A DNA stretch of 64,000 nt from Coniochaeta sp. PMI_546. Taxonomy: Eukaryota; Ascomycota; Sordariomycetes; Coniochaetales; Coniochaetaceae. This document shows positions 1-11,250 of the stretch, one piece after another; the stretch's first letter is position 1, and each line of letters starts with the position of its first letter. The translations under genes and the position numbers were made by a program. The notes beneath the pieces are model-generated. The model made no database searches. It was not told where the DNA came from and was given only the letters and a program-made list of their open reading frames with translations. The stretch lies in assembly GCA_021432605.1 (NCBI GenBank), contig MU271150.1:248001-312000 (forward strand), written 5' to 3'.

Positions 1-1212
1 GCCCCATTCAGGCGATGTCTGGACCACTTTCACAGTCCTACGGCCGTCACACAGTCCCCGTGATGAGTCAAAGAGAAATGCCGTGACCGGTAAGGGGACT
101 TGAGGCTCCTGTGGGAAAACCATTGGACGAGATATACAGAGCTCCGTCTGCGAAACTGAGATGAGTATATCATGGATATGACGAACATCGATGCGAGCAT
201 ACTGTTTCCCTCCCAGATGCTGGACACGAATAGCCGGCTGTACCACGGCTTCGTTCAAGCCCACGATACGGCAGTTGAGCAAAGCGAGGTGTTGACCTCT
301 GACCTTCTCGTCTGGAATCAAAGGAAGATCGAGTGCTATTCCCTTGTTCGTTATCATGATAGGTCCACTGTCCAGTCTCGTCCAGATACGGGGCTTCACG
401 AAACGGTGAGAAGCTTGGAAATAGGCTACGGTCGGAGAGAGAAGACCACAGAGCGGCCTTGTTATTGCTTCATTCGGGGGTGCTTCCCATGCAAAGATGC
501 TCTCGTCGTCATACCTCCTCAGGAGCTCCTCTTGAACCCGAGTGAAGGCTGCTGTGCCCTCGCCGTATATCAGCGGGATGTTGATATTCAGGAGCCCGAG
601 AAGTGAGTACGCCATGTCCTCTTCGAGCGTCGTCATGCGCCCAGATGCCCATGAGAATATTTCGCCGATACTTCGAGATGGCGGTCGGCATTCTCCATTG
701 ACGAGGACTTCGCTTGGTATCTTGGTTATCTCCTCGACCAGGTGTTTCAGCTCGGCCTTTGACCCGAGGTACGTCCAGTCCTGGGAGAAGAAGTGGACTT
801 CTTTAGGCGCAAGAAGCTCTTGTAGGGTCCAACCTCTTTTGAACCATCGGCTCTTGCGAAATTGGGAATGTCGATGCTTGACATCGTCGTCACTGGGGAC
901 GTCGGAGAGGTGTGCAAAACAGACTTCGGCCTCTGCATACCAGCGGAACATGGAGTTGATAGCCTCTGAAAGTTCGGTGGAATTTGTCTTGTCAATGCAG
1001 CAGGTATCAACCCATAGGTAATCACATCCCTGTTTGGTGGCCTGATCGCATGCTTGGTCGATTTTCGCCCAGCCTTTGCCGGCACGTATACCGCTCGAGA
1101 GCTGTTGTAGGGAGATCTCGTCATCTCCCCATGTGTGCGACAGAATCGCATAACGACGCGGCCGGACGGTCGGAGGCTCAAGGCTCCAAGAGTCCACGTC
1201 TATGAGCCTCAT
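1..1212 (-). CDS. HET-domain (heterokaryon incompatibility) protein, partial
   Basis: An open frame of 404 codons starts at the ATG at 1212 and is still open at base 1, so the C-terminal part lies outside the window. The protein begins MRLIDVDSWSLEP and then carries the HET-domain landmarks in order: YAILSHTWG near residue 21, GCDYLWVDTCCIDK near residue 65, a WFKRGWTLQELLAP block near residue 120, and LLGLLNINIPLIYGEG near residue 210. HET domains act in self/non-self recognition and programmed cell death after hyphal fusion; most family members have not been tested. No intron is needed in the visible part. The downstream region could be a repeat domain (ankyrin, WD or TPR), which cannot be judged here. 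The HET assignment is strong; the specific role is not known. Confidence 0.92.
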   Translation of the reverse strand, partial: MRLIDVDSWSLEPPTVRPRRYAILSHTWGDDEISLQQLSSGIRAGKGWAKIDQACDQATKQGCDYLWVDTCCIDKTNSTELSEAINSMFRWYAEAEVCFAHLSDVPSDDDVKHRHSQFRKSRWFKRGWTLQELLAPKEVHFFSQDWTYLGSKAELKHLVEEITKIPSEVLVNGECRPPSRSIGEIFSWASGRMTTLEEDMAYSLLGLLNINIPLIYGEGTAAFTRVQEELLRRYDDESIFAWEAPPNEAITRPLCGLLSPTVAYFQASHRFVKPRIWTRLDSGPIMITNKGIALDLPLIPDEKVRGQHLALLNCRIVGLNEAVVQPAIRVQHLGGKQYARIDVRHIHDILISVSQTELCISRPMVFPQEPQVPLPVTAFLFDSSRGLCDGRRTVKVVQTSPEWG

Positions 1213-1800
1213 AGTTCTCTGAGATGGATAGCTGAAAGGGTGAAACGTTTGGCGTTGCTGATTTAATTGTGAAGTTGCTCAAGAGGCAATTCTTGTTTTA
1301 CGCAAGCCGTTCTTATCTGCGGGGTGGGAGCTGAAAGCCCAGTCGCCCAACAGCTCTGCCTGGCTGCCTTGCCCACAGGTCTGGAACGCCACCATATCAC
1401 GCGAGCCTTACATGCTGCCAAGCTTGAGGTGTGGTTCACAAAAGTGCTAACTCTCGGTCCTGGCAAGAGTGCCTTGCAGTGGGTAGATGTACATACTCTA
1501 TGGTCCTAAGTGAAAGCCCTAAGCTAAGTACGACTGGTATTTGACTGTTGACACATTGCCTCGGCCCCTAATAATATATACGATTAGAAAAGAAAAAAAG
1601 AAAGAAAAACAGGCGGCCCATCCAGCATATGAAGACTTTGCGGTCGAGACGTGTTACCATGCCTCCATAAACCCTAATGGTCATCATATAGCGAAACAAC
1701 TGCGTTGTCCAGGCCCTAAACCCTGCTGGGTAAGAATCTTGCAACACTGTCGAACCATGAGCTCACATGATCCTACTCATAAACACCCGAGACGACGGTA
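1213..1800. other. Intergenic region
   Basis: This is the upstream region of the HET gene and the 3' flank of the next gene. It contains an A-rich stretch near 1590-1610. I see no gene, RNA or repeat. Confidence 0.5.
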
Positions 1801-3781
1801 CTAATCAGAGTCGTCATCTTCCATCCCAAAACTTGTCCTCATGTGCGGACTGGGGCGAAGCGGCTGATCCTCATCGTCAATAGCCTTCGAAGAAGCAGGA
1901 GTGAAGTTCCGGGTTCGCTTCCGACCGCTGCCAAGACCAGCAGCGTTCAGAGAAGCCGCCGAACTATTGCGGAGCGGCACCGTCGTCGCTCCGGTGCCGA
2001 TCGCGCCAAGGTTGGGGCCGAAATCAGGGTTTGACGCCTTGCGAGACGCGGTAGCAGAGGTAAACGCCGCCGAGCAGGGAGAGGTGCTCGCTGTCGTGCT
2101 GAACATGCTCGGGACGGCATTGAACAAGGGCTGCGAGAACTTGCGGATATCGGGGTTGGCTCCTTGTGGCGTTGACGAGGCGGAAGCTGGGTTCGAGCCG
2201 AGAATCGGGAGGAAGCGGCTCTCTCTATCCTTGCGAGACTTGATCTCTGAGGCTGGCAACGGGATGCTCTGCGGCGGGACAGGCACGGGTTGGTTGAGTA
2301 GCGAATGAGTAAGTGAGTGGGCGAAGTCAGGGGTGATAAAAGAGTTGGTATCAGTATTAAACTGGAGAGAACCCGAAGCGGTTGAATTATGCAGGTCAGT
2401 GGCGGATCCCGTGGTGGGTGTGTTAGTAGGGACTTGTGTGTGGAGGTTAGTACTAGGCGTCGGGTCGTCCTCGAGACTAGGTCCAGAGATGTGCATTGGT
2501 TCTCCTTCGAGGGGCGGACAGTTTGTGCCTTGAGTGAAGTCCGTCTGCATCATGTTATTATTGGTCCCGAATATTCCAGAACGAACAAGACCTGGAGCCG
2601 GCCACATGGGCTTGCTGGTGAACTCGTTGGTGAACGGGGCAGGTAAGGAATTCATATAGTTGAAATAAGCCATCTCGTTCAGCGAGTCCGCCAACATGCC
2701 GCCGGTTGTGCTGCGCAGGATACTCGGCGGTACTGGAGGGAAGCTCGTCTGGGTGAGGAAGGCGTTTGCGTTAGAATGGCTAGCGCCCTGTGTTGACGAA
2801 GTCAGAGAGGTGTGGAAAGGATGCAACGCCTGAGGGTTCCCGCGAATTATTGATTGGCGGCGAGGCGAATGACCATGAGACTGCACTCTGTCGCCTGTCT
2901 GAAAGCTTGGGTCCGACAACGACGAGGCGATGAGAGTCGGAACTCGCCACATGGAGGGATTGGGCCAGGCGATGCCATTTGCCTCGAGAACGTCTGGCGG
3001 CCGCTGTCAGCATTCACCCGCAATCTACAAGGTGGCTATATTGCTACCTGACACGATTATCAGGAGTCTTGTTCGGGGACGAATAACATACCCAAGGGCG
3101 CATGTTGAAACGAGAATACCACCACGTTCTTGACACGCTCGAGAGGCATTGTCGGGGAATCTCGAGGAAAGCCTTCGCTGATGACGACCTTGATCCGACC
3201 GATATCGTCACCCGCGTTCCAGTGGTTCTGGTACATAAGCTCCTTCTTGAAGGCTGGAAACTTGAGCAGTGCTAGCTCGCCTGAGCTCGTCAATTCTGTT
3301 GTGAGGCCCAGTAGGTTAGCAGGCGGCTCGCTGGTAGGTAGACAGGTGGAATGGTCCTACCGAAAGTGGTGTCAATTTTGTGTGGCCATTCTTTGTTCTT
3401 CCGGTTGAAGATGCTGGACCTGTGGGATTCGTGTCAGTGTTGTGCCACCCACGGTGAAGCAACGCGTCGTATCCCTTACCCAACCAAGCGTCCATCGATG
3501 AAGACCCGCGCCTCGAACTGGACCAGCTCGAGATGCTTGCTGTAGCTCTTGGTAAACTGACTGATGTCCGGCTCGCTCCAGGAGTGGACGGAAACCTGGA
3601 AGGCGGCACCAGGCTGGATGCTTGGAACGAAGCATGTGACGATGGGTAGTCCGACTGATCCTTGACAGTGTGCGAGCTCGACGTCAGGAATGACTTGACA
3701 GGCGACCTTGAACTCCTTGAATGGCGTCTTGGAATCTGGTCCGGTGGGGAAGAGGAGGACATCCCAGTCGTTGTACCGCAT
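1801..3781 (-). CDS. Conserved fungal protein of unknown function, four exons, 585 aa
   Basis: I join exons 3781-3480, 3419-3361, 3295-3092 and 2993-1801, which gives 1758 bases. Donors are GTAAGG, GTAGGA and GTATGT, and all acceptors are AG. The start is the ATG opening MRYNDWDVLLFPTG. An ATG further upstream in the same frame would add a hydrophobic stretch that looks like translated leader. The first half (about residues 1-220) is compact and looks conserved, with HSWSEPDISQFTKSYSK, a KFPAFKKELMYQNHWN block and HAPLDVLEANGIAWPNPSMW across the last junction. The second half is Ser/Thr/Pro/Asn-rich and probably disordered, with a basic GSGRKRTRN stretch and an acidic MEDDDSD end. I recognise the general pattern from other filamentous ascomycetes but cannot name a function. 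A nuclear location is possible from the basic stretch. Confidence 0.78.
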
Positions 3782-4767
3782 GACTGCTGGAGGGTGGTTG
3801 TGATTAAGGAGAGGAAGAGATGACGTTGGTACTGATTTGAAGCTCAACCCAGGCTGCCAAAGACGTGAAGCAAGAAAATCACCCAGCAAAGCAAAAAGAA
3901 ACAAGCCCACGTTATACCAGAGAAAGAAGGGCAAAGTCCAAGAAAAGAAGATGTCATGCAATTACGGGTGGGTATGATGGAGGAAAGTTCGTCAACGTGC
4001 ACGTTACGAGTCTCCCAGTTTATGTCATGCTCCGAGCATAAGGTGCCTGGTACCTTACGAAGAGATATCTGGGCTGAAGTCGAGCGAAGCGTCGAGCGAG
4101 GATCGGCTTTCAACTTACCCTAGGTACCTTACTGGTATCGTGCCTTCCTCGACGCGGAGTGTTAACACCCAGGTACTCGTGGGGGACGTGGAGACGGGTC
4201 AGGGATGGCCTCTTCCCAAATAGGCGATTCTCGGCTCTCCAGCCAGTAATACTTCAGGTCCGATCTGCTCTGTTGTATCAGCGACCCTAAGATCTGGGTG
4301 GTGGGTAAGGCATGACTTTCCTAGTCGTGGATCCTGGGCGCGGTAGACGTCGCTGCTGCCCGGTATTGCAGTCTGAGACACCTACTGATCAGGCTGTGGA
4401 AGCTCCTGCTGTAGAAGCGGTGGTCCAGATTCCCAGGCCACTGCCACCCAAACATTAGTCCCCTGCTATACGAGCGTGCTGCGTAAGGTACTGGACAATG
4501 ACCTCAACTGTGCTTGCGTGATTGTACCGGAAGCAGTACACTCAATCCCTGTGATGCTAGAGACGCAGTACTAAAAGAGCAAGTGTATGGCAACAGAGGC
4601 AGTCAGATGCAGGGATAAACAGGCTGTGTGCAAGCAACCATCGATGGACACCTCAAGGTTGAAACAAGAAATTCTTTCCCTGACCGTAGCCGGCGACTGC
4701 AGCAGTCTATATACAACATGCAGGTGCACACCTGCAACCACTCCAAAGTCCGCGCGGGCTGCAACAC
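3782..4767. other. Intergenic region
   Basis: This stretch holds the upstream region and probable 5' leader of the 585-residue protein gene and the 3' flank of the NDUFB8 gene. Only short random frames are present. No RNA gene or repeat was seen. Confidence 0.5.
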
Positions 4768-5420
4768 TCAAGGATCTTCATCGCCCGGTGCTCTTGCCTG
4801 GAAATCAAATTGCTCGTTAGTGACATGTCGCGGTATTGCTCTCGTCTCCGATGTAGAGGTCAAGCTTACCCTGATGGCTCCAGCTCCCCCGAGTTCCCTC
4901 TCCAAGCCTCCCTCGAACTCGCGAGGGTACGACTTCTTGTCTGGATAGACTGCCTTCACTGTGTAGCAGAGACCGACAAGCACGGCAATGAAGCAGCCAA
5001 ACTGGAAGAAGCCCTTGGCAGGCGAAACCCAGGTGTACTCGTGCGGGGTGAAGACGCCCATTTGGTCGTGGTTCTCGTGAACAGGCTCGCCGTAGTTCCT
5101 CCTCTCCTGCTTGTCCCACCAATCGGCATGAGGGTCGCGGAACTGTCGCTTGATCTCGGGAGGGTTGATGTAGCCGCCGTTCTGCGCGATACGGTTAGCG
5201 TCTCGTCTGTTCAAACGCGCGCCCATCGACCTGAGATCAGGCTCTCAACCCAAGAACGTACCATTCCGGGGTCCTCTGCATCAGTCAGAGTAGGCTCGTC
5301 AGGATACAGCTCCTCCTGTCGGCCCTTGATAGTCTTGCTGATGAAGGTTCGTTGTTGGACGGCAGGGAGTGGTCGAGCCGCAGCCAGGGCCGACGCCCGC
5401 GCAATTCGACGTGAGAGCAT
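4768..5420 (-). CDS. NDUFB8: NADH:ubiquinone oxidoreductase subunit NDUFB8 (ASHI), mitochondrial
   Basis: Exons 5420-5262, 5181-4870 and 4797-4768 join to 501 bases and 166 residues. The first exon encodes a basic, Arg/Ala-rich mitochondrial presequence (MLSRRIARASALAAARPLP). The mature part has EPTLTDAEDPGMNGGYINPP across the first junction, then QFRDPHADWWDKQERRNYGEP, HEYTWVSPAKG, one membrane span near residues 108-128 and a PREFEGGLERELGGAGAIR tail ending in GDEDP. This matches fungal NDUFB8, an accessory subunit of the membrane arm of complex I. Introns have GTACGT/CAG and GTAAGC/CAG borders and CTAAC branch sites. The bases just before the ATG read TTTTCTAG after a CTGAC, so a leader intron probably ends right at the start codon. 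The gene diverges from SWR1. Confidence 0.93.
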
Positions 5421-5937
5421 CTAGAAAATTGTCAGATGTCGAGATGAATCGTGTGTGGAGTGTCGGAGAGAAGAATTGTCTGACCTTGGCACCTGTGATG
5501 GCCGCAATGCGCGAATCGCTGATGAAGAGTGACGATGTGCTTTTCCAGATTGAAGCTGTCGACACAGAAGCTCCGGTTTGTCGTCGATGCCATTGCCGGA
5601 CTCCGCTGATTGGCTGCAAACTTCAAGTTGGGCTCAAGGTGGGGCTTCCGCCATCAGCTCGTCCTTTGCCTTAGTCATCCATTGGGTCAGGCGGCGAGCC
5701 ACGATCAAGGCCGCGCCGTGGGTCGCGGATTTTCGTCAATTTTCAACAGTTTCGCTGACAAGGACACTTTCCATCACATTTCACGCTCTAGCCATCCATC
5801 CAGCGTGCTGGCCATGGTCAAATTCCAGCAGGAGATACCTTGAGATTGTGCGTTTTCTCTGACGCTATTTTTGCTGGATTCGATGCCAGTTTCGTCGAGA
5901 TCTCGGCCCAGTTCCGCCTTGCCTGGTCACCGTTACT
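5421..5937. promoter_or_regulatory. Divergent promoter between NDUFB8 and SWR1
   Basis: These 517 bases separate the two start codons and must hold both promoters. On the NDUFB8 side, a CTGAC branch site and TTTTCTAG acceptor at 5421-5440 (minus strand) abut the ATG, with GTCAGA or GTGCCA as possible donors about 50-60 bases upstream. No TATA box is evident for either gene, as is common for housekeeping genes. Confidence 0.55.
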
Positions 5938-8900
5938 ATGACAGAGATCGCGTCGCCCGCGCCAACTGTAGTAAGCTCGGGTGCCAGTGACCAAAAAAAT
6001 GAAACAGAAAACGATGCTGGCGACAACCAGCCCGCCCAGACATCACAGACACCGAGTGCATCACAACAGAACACCAAACCCATCGACCTCACCGATGAAC
6101 AACCGGAACGCAAGCCTAGGGATTCGACACCTGTCAAGACCGAACCTCCACATCATCCTGGCCACGAGACCTCGCCGAACCTTAAAAACCATGACGACGA
6201 GCCTCCTGCAAAACGACGCCGAGTGCGCGACACCACACCACACTCTGCACCACGGAAACCCAAAATCGAGTCACCGCCATGGAAGAAAGTGCAGGCTGAG
6301 GGACCGACGACCTTCACAGAAGGTGGTCGGAGGAAGTCTGGGCGCATCAACACAGTGCCTCTCGAGCTGCAGAGCGGGGACAAGAGGATAACGCGTAGAG
6401 CCCTGCACGGCCAACAACAGTCCAGTCCTCCGCGGAACAGACATGCAGCACCTACTGGCCATGCATCGTCGGCACACCCAACTCCCTCGTCCTCGAGTCC
6501 TTCGAAGCGCCCCACCACCTCCGGCAAGGCTCCCGCATCGAAGCAACCGGCCGCGAAGCCAGCTCCCAAGAAGACCGTGGCATCCGAGAGCAAATCGACA
6601 AGAAGAGCAACCCGTCGTTCCATATCTCCAAAACCTCCAGCTACCCCTCCCAAGGGGACACGACGGAGCACGCGCCACGCCCCTCACAATGACGAACACG
6701 CGGTGCGGACCACCCCTCGCATCAAGCTCAAGCAGCGAACCCCCCTCACTGTTCTACCACTTGTCCACCGCGATCAAGCGAATGTCCGGCCGAAACTCGG
6801 TCCGACCTTTGAGGAATACTTCGAGCGTGCAGTGACCTTACCGGTTGAAGAAGGCGGGTTATTGACGGAGGATGATGGTCCGGCCTATACCGACGACATG
6901 GCAGTAGCGGATGCCCGATTACTGTTGCGCGTCGAGAAAGAGGTCGAGCCTGGTGGTATACTCTCCGAGCAGAGATGTTCCGTCTTCGAACCCGAACCTC
7001 AAGAAGAGCCACCGCGGCAATGGGCACACATGGACCATATGCTAAGGGCCATGACCAATTTCCGCAAGCTGCTGCTGTTGGAGCAACAACGACATCGAGC
7101 GTTGGCGAAGAGGGTGGCACTAGCCTGCCAAGCTGAGTGGATACGGCGAAACCCGCAGCCAAAGACGGCAGAAGACATCGAGAGGGAAGAGAGGGCCAAG
7201 GCTGAGATAAGGTGGAGGCAGGTTAACAAGGCACTTGCCGGCACCTGGGAGAACGTTCGGATCGAGGTCAACAAGAGGCGGCTTGCGGAGTGGGAGGCCG
7301 AAGAGCAACGCCGAATCAAGGCTGCGCTCAACGAGGCTGTTAACATGTCCGAACAGAAGCTCCAAGCCCAACAAGCGACGTTGGATGATGACGAGCTGAC
7401 GGACGATATGGACGACGACGAGGATGAATTAACTGGCTCCGATGACGAGGGCGACGACGACATGGGGGGTGACGATTCCGAAGACTCCTCCAAGTCTTCG
7501 GTAGCATCAGGGTCAGACGAGGATAATATGTCCACTTCATCTGACGAAGACGACAAGAATTCGGTCATTTCTGATGAGGGGCTTACCCAGGATCAACTCA
7601 GGCAAAAGTACGCAAACATTCCAGCGCTTGAACCCAAATCTGGCGACGATGGCCACGTTGAAGGACGTGTTACTACCTCTGATGCTGAGCTGGAGGACGA
7701 CGATACGAGTGACGAATCCGTAGATATGGATGACGACCTCGGATCGACAGAGGATGAGTCGGACAGTGACGGTGAAGGAGGCTCTGACGGAGACGGGGAA
7801 GAGTCAGATGGCGACGAGGATGAACCAGATGGACTTCTAGGTTTATTTTTCGGTAAATCGGAGCTGAAGAAGATCCAGCAGGAAGCAGCAGGCGACGAGG
7901 AGGCTTCTGCAGCCAACCATGACGTTGATATGACAGATGCGTATCCTCCAGAGACCAAGGTCAATGGCGATGGCGCTGAAAGCGGCCATGTACTGCTTGT
8001 CAACGGGCATGCCGAGACGTCTGGGGAGCTCAGAGACGATTCTCAGCCCATGGCTAATGGGACGACTCAAAAAGACAAGCCATCCGATCCACCATCAGCC
8101 TCTGGCATGACTAGCAAGGTTTCTCCCCCTATCGGCGCCGTTGCTACATCAAAGCAAGGCCAAGTCATAGAGAGAACGAAAGAAGCCACCGCGCCCGTGA
8201 ATGCTCCTGTCATTCCGGATCCTGAAAGTCCAGGTGGCGACAGCACGACGGCCCTTGAAGATGAGGTAGACATGATAGACATTGGCCGGCCCGAACCTAC
8301 CCAGACGGTTCCAGAACTTGAGGTTACGGAACCCCCGACGGATGCATCTCGACCTAGCCCGGAGACCGATGCGGTCACCAATGTGCCGACACCATCCAGG
8401 AGCCAATCCCCCAAGACGTCAGACACCAAGCCGTCGGACGTAGAGACCACGCCTTCCGGTGATCTCCTGGACGTACAGAAGGGCGATAGCCGGTCAGTCT
8501 CGCCACTACCAGGGGCTCCGAAGACGGAAGTGCCATTTCTCCTCCGTGGTACCTTGCGAGAGTACCAACACTTCGGCCTTGACTGGCTGGCTGGCTTATA
8601 TATGAACAACACCAACGGCATTCTTGCGGACGAAATGGGTCTGGGAAAGACTATCCAGACCATCGCCCTGCTAGCACATCTCGCTTGCGTCCATGAGGTT
8701 TGGGGCCCTCATCTGGTTATTGTTCCCACTAGTGTCATGCTCAACTGGGAGATGGAGTTCAAGAAGTGGTGTCCTGGCTTCAAGATTCTCACTTATTACG
8801 GTAATCAGGAGGAGCGGAAACGGAAGCGACAAGGCTGGACGAACGACGATGTCTGGAACGTTTGCATCACCTCTTACCAAATGGTTCTCCAAGACCAGCA

Positions 8901-11250
8901 GGTTTTTAAGCGGAGGCGATGGCATTACATGATCCTAGACGAAGCTCACAACATCAAGAATTTCAAGTCTCAGCGGTGGCAGACGCTGCTTGGGTTCAAT
9001 ACCCATTCCAGACTCCTCCTAACCGGTACGCCTCTGCAGAACAACCTCACGGAGCTATGGTCTCTTCTCTTCTTCCTGATGCCGCCTGAGAACGGCGAGG
9101 GAGGCTTTGCGGACCTTAAAGAATTCCATGACTGGTTTCACAAACCAGAGTCACAGATTCTCGAGAGCGGAAGAGAGCAAATGGACGACGAGTCACGTGC
9201 AATCATCTCAAAGCTGCACAAGGTTCTCCGACCGTACCTCCTTCGTCGACTGAAGGCCGACGTCGAGAAGCAGATGCCAGCCAAGTACGAGCACGTCGAG
9301 TTTTGTCGACTGTCAAAACGTCAGCGTGAGCTGTACGATGGGTTCCTATCTCGAAGCGAAACCAGGGAAACGCTATCGTCTGGCAACTACTTGTCAATCA
9401 TCAACTGCCTGATGCAGCTGCGAAAGGTGTGCAACCACCCCGATCTTTTCGTCGACCGTCCCATCATGACGTCCTTCCGCATGCAACGCTCGGTGCCTTC
9501 CGACTATGAGGTGATGGAGCAAGTGGTTAGGCGGAAGCTCCTGTTCGAGGAACCCATGAGCACCGTCAGCCTAAGTTTTCTCAACATGATCCCGACTCAG
9601 TACGAACAGCACCTCTCGAGTGACATGACAGACCGCATCGGACAGCTCAGCCCGCATCGGATTCTTCTCGACCTGAGGGAAGCTCAGAAGGTCAGGGCAC
9701 AATACGGCTGTACCAAACTAGACCCGGCGACTGTCAAGTCGAACCTAGTGTATCTGGAAAGTGTGGCAAGGTGGGGCCGGTTCGAGGAACTCCAGCATTG
9801 CGTATATCTGAACGCGCTGCGCAGGCAACAGCGTCCCATATACGGCAAGCGCCTAGTAGAACTCCTCACGTTGGACACCGACAGAAGACCGTTCAAGCAA
9901 CGGCCGAAGGTACCTCAGAAGATCATGAGCTGGTTCGAAGAGGACTCCTTCCTCCTGCATAACGCGATCCCGACCCTTCAGCAACGCGCCGCATCGATGG
10001 AGACAACGGTCACCAAGTTCGCCTGCGTGACGCCAGCTGTCGTAACGCGCGATCTGGACAGACTAGTGCTGGGCAACCGTGGGGTCGAAGAGTTCGAGGA
10101 CTGGAACATGAAGCTCTCGGCTCCAATCAAGTACGCACCCTACATGCCCAAGGTGTCACCGCCAGACCCATGGCATGAAGCTCGCATGCGTCTCAGCATC
10201 CAGTTCCCCGACAGGCGCCTACTACAGTACGATTGCGGCAAACTTCAAGCCCTCGACAAGCTTCTCCGCAAACTCCAAGCCGGCGGCCACCGAGCTTTGA
10301 TCTTCACCCAGATGACCAAAGTCCTCGATATCCTCGAGCAGTTCCTGAACATCCACGGCCACAAATACCTCCGTCTAGACGGCGCCACAAAAGTCGAGCA
10401 GCGCCAGATCCTGACCGACCGCTTCAACCACGACCCGCGCATCCTGTGCTTCATCCTCTCCACTCGCTCAGGCGGTCTAGGCATCAACCTCACCGGTGCC
10501 GACACGGTCATCTTCTACGACCAAGACTGGAACCCGGCCATGGACAAGCAGTGCCAGGACAGGTGCCACCGCATCGGCCAGACGCGCGACGTGCACATCT
10601 ACCGCCTCGTCAGCGAGCACACCATCGAAGCCAACATCCTGCGAAAGGCCAACCAGAAGCAGATGCTGGACGACGTGGTCATCCAGGAGGGCGAGTTCAC
10701 GACGGACTACTTCAACAAGGTGTCTGTGCGGGACGTGGTCGACAACAACGGCCAAGTGCACGCCAACGAGGACGACGTGGCTGCCAACGCGGCCATGGAT
10801 CGTATCCTCGGCGGCCCCTCCTCGACGCCGGCGAATGTGGGTCGCGTGCTCGAGCAGGCCGAGGACACGGAGGACGTCCAGGCTGCGAGGGTGGCGGAGA
10901 AGGAGATCCAGCAGGATGATGCTGATTTCGACGACCAGCGCGCCACGCCGGGTGTCGGGTCGGGTGTCTCTAGTGCCAGGCAAGGGACGCCGAAGGACGG
11001 GTTCGATCTAGCTTCCAAGCCTGGCCAGCCGTCTGCGCTGGGCTTGTTTGCCGAGTCTGCCGTGGAGGGACAGGAAGATGCGGTCGTTGGTGAGACCGAG
11101 GTCGAGTACAACGCCGACGGGGGCCGCATGCAGACCATCGACGACTATATGCTCAAGTTCATGAGCGCAGCGCTGGAGGGCACGCCGCTCGATCTGCCCA
11201 AGGACAAGAAGAAGAGCAAGAAGAAGGGGAAGGATACTAGGAAACGATAA
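5938..11250 (+). CDS. swr1: SWR1-type INO80-family chromatin remodelling ATPase
   Basis: A single uninterrupted 1770-codon exon. SWR1 is the catalytic subunit of the complex that exchanges H2A for H2A.Z in nucleosomes. The N-terminus is long, basic and disordered (residues 1-280). An HSA domain for actin/Arp binding spans about 350-470 (WAHMDHMLRAMTNFRKLL). Very acidic stretches at about 480-620 (DDDELTDDMDDDEDELTGSD) are typical of SWR1 and may bind histones. The first helicase lobe begins LRGTLREYQHFGLDWLAGLY near 868, with Walker A DEMGLGKT near 898 and DEAH near 1000. The two lobes are separated by a roughly 300-residue insertion, diagnostic of INO80/SWR1 remodellers. The second lobe has LRLDGATKVEQRQ, STRSGGLGINLTGADTV and RCHRIGQTR near 1541. 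The C-terminus is Lys-rich. Length and order match fungal SWR1. Confidence 0.97.
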   Translation: MTEIASPAPTVVSSGASDQKNETENDAGDNQPAQTSQTPSASQQNTKPIDLTDEQPERKPRDSTPVKTEPPHHPGHETSPNLKNHDDEPPAKRRRVRDTTPHSAPRKPKIESPPWKKVQAEGPTTFTEGGRRKSGRINTVPLELQSGDKRITRRALHGQQQSSPPRNRHAAPTGHASSAHPTPSSSSPSKRPTTSGKAPASKQPAAKPAPKKTVASESKSTRRATRRSISPKPPATPPKGTRRSTRHAPHNDEHAVRTTPRIKLKQRTPLTVLPLVHRDQANVRPKLGPTFEEYFERAVTLPVEEGGLLTEDDGPAYTDDMAVADARLLLRVEKEVEPGGILSEQRCSVFEPEPQEEPPRQWAHMDHMLRAMTNFRKLLLLEQQRHRALAKRVALACQAEWIRRNPQPKTAEDIEREERAKAEIRWRQVNKALAGTWENVRIEVNKRRLAEWEAEEQRRIKAALNEAVNMSEQKLQAQQATLDDDELTDDMDDDEDELTGSDDEGDDDMGGDDSEDSSKSSVASGSDEDNMSTSSDEDDKNSVISDEGLTQDQLRQKYANIPALEPKSGDDGHVEGRVTTSDAELEDDDTSDESVDMDDDLGSTEDESDSDGEGGSDGDGEESDGDEDEPDGLLGLFFGKSELKKIQQEAAGDEEASAANHDVDMTDAYPPETKVNGDGAESGHVLLVNGHAETSGELRDDSQPMANGTTQKDKPSDPPSASGMTSKVSPPIGAVATSKQGQVIERTKEATAPVNAPVIPDPESPGGDSTTALEDEVDMIDIGRPEPTQTVPELEVTEPPTDASRPSPETDAVTNVPTPSRSQSPKTSDTKPSDVETTPSGDLLDVQKGDSRSVSPLPGAPKTEVPFLLRGTLREYQHFGLDWLAGLYMNNTNGILADEMGLGKTIQTIALLAHLACVHEVWGPHLVIVPTSVMLNWEMEFKKWCPGFKILTYYGNQEERKRKRQGWTNDDVWNVCITSYQMVLQDQQVFKRRRWHYMILDEAHNIKNFKSQRWQTLLGFNTHSRLLLTGTPLQNNLTELWSLLFFLMPPENGEGGFADLKEFHDWFHKPESQILESGREQMDDESRAIISKLHKVLRPYLLRRLKADVEKQMPAKYEHVEFCRLSKRQRELYDGFLSRSETRETLSSGNYLSIINCLMQLRKVCNHPDLFVDRPIMTSFRMQRSVPSDYEVMEQVVRRKLLFEEPMSTVSLSFLNMIPTQYEQHLSSDMTDRIGQLSPHRILLDLREAQKVRAQYGCTKLDPATVKSNLVYLESVARWGRFEELQHCVYLNALRRQQRPIYGKRLVELLTLDTDRRPFKQRPKVPQKIMSWFEEDSFLLHNAIPTLQQRAASMETTVTKFACVTPAVVTRDLDRLVLGNRGVEEFEDWNMKLSAPIKYAPYMPKVSPPDPWHEARMRLSIQFPDRRLLQYDCGKLQALDKLLRKLQAGGHRALIFTQMTKVLDILEQFLNIHGHKYLRLDGATKVEQRQILTDRFNHDPRILCFILSTRSGGLGINLTGADTVIFYDQDWNPAMDKQCQDRCHRIGQTRDVHIYRLVSEHTIEANILRKANQKQMLDDVVIQEGEFTTDYFNKVSVRDVVDNNGQVHANEDDVAANAAMDRILGGPSSTPANVGRVLEQAEDTEDVQAARVAEKEIQQDDADFDDQRATPGVGSGVSSARQGTPKDGFDLASKPGQPSALGLFAESAVEGQEDAVVGETEVEYNADGGRMQTIDDYMLKFMSAALEGTPLDLPKDKKKSKKKGKDTRKR

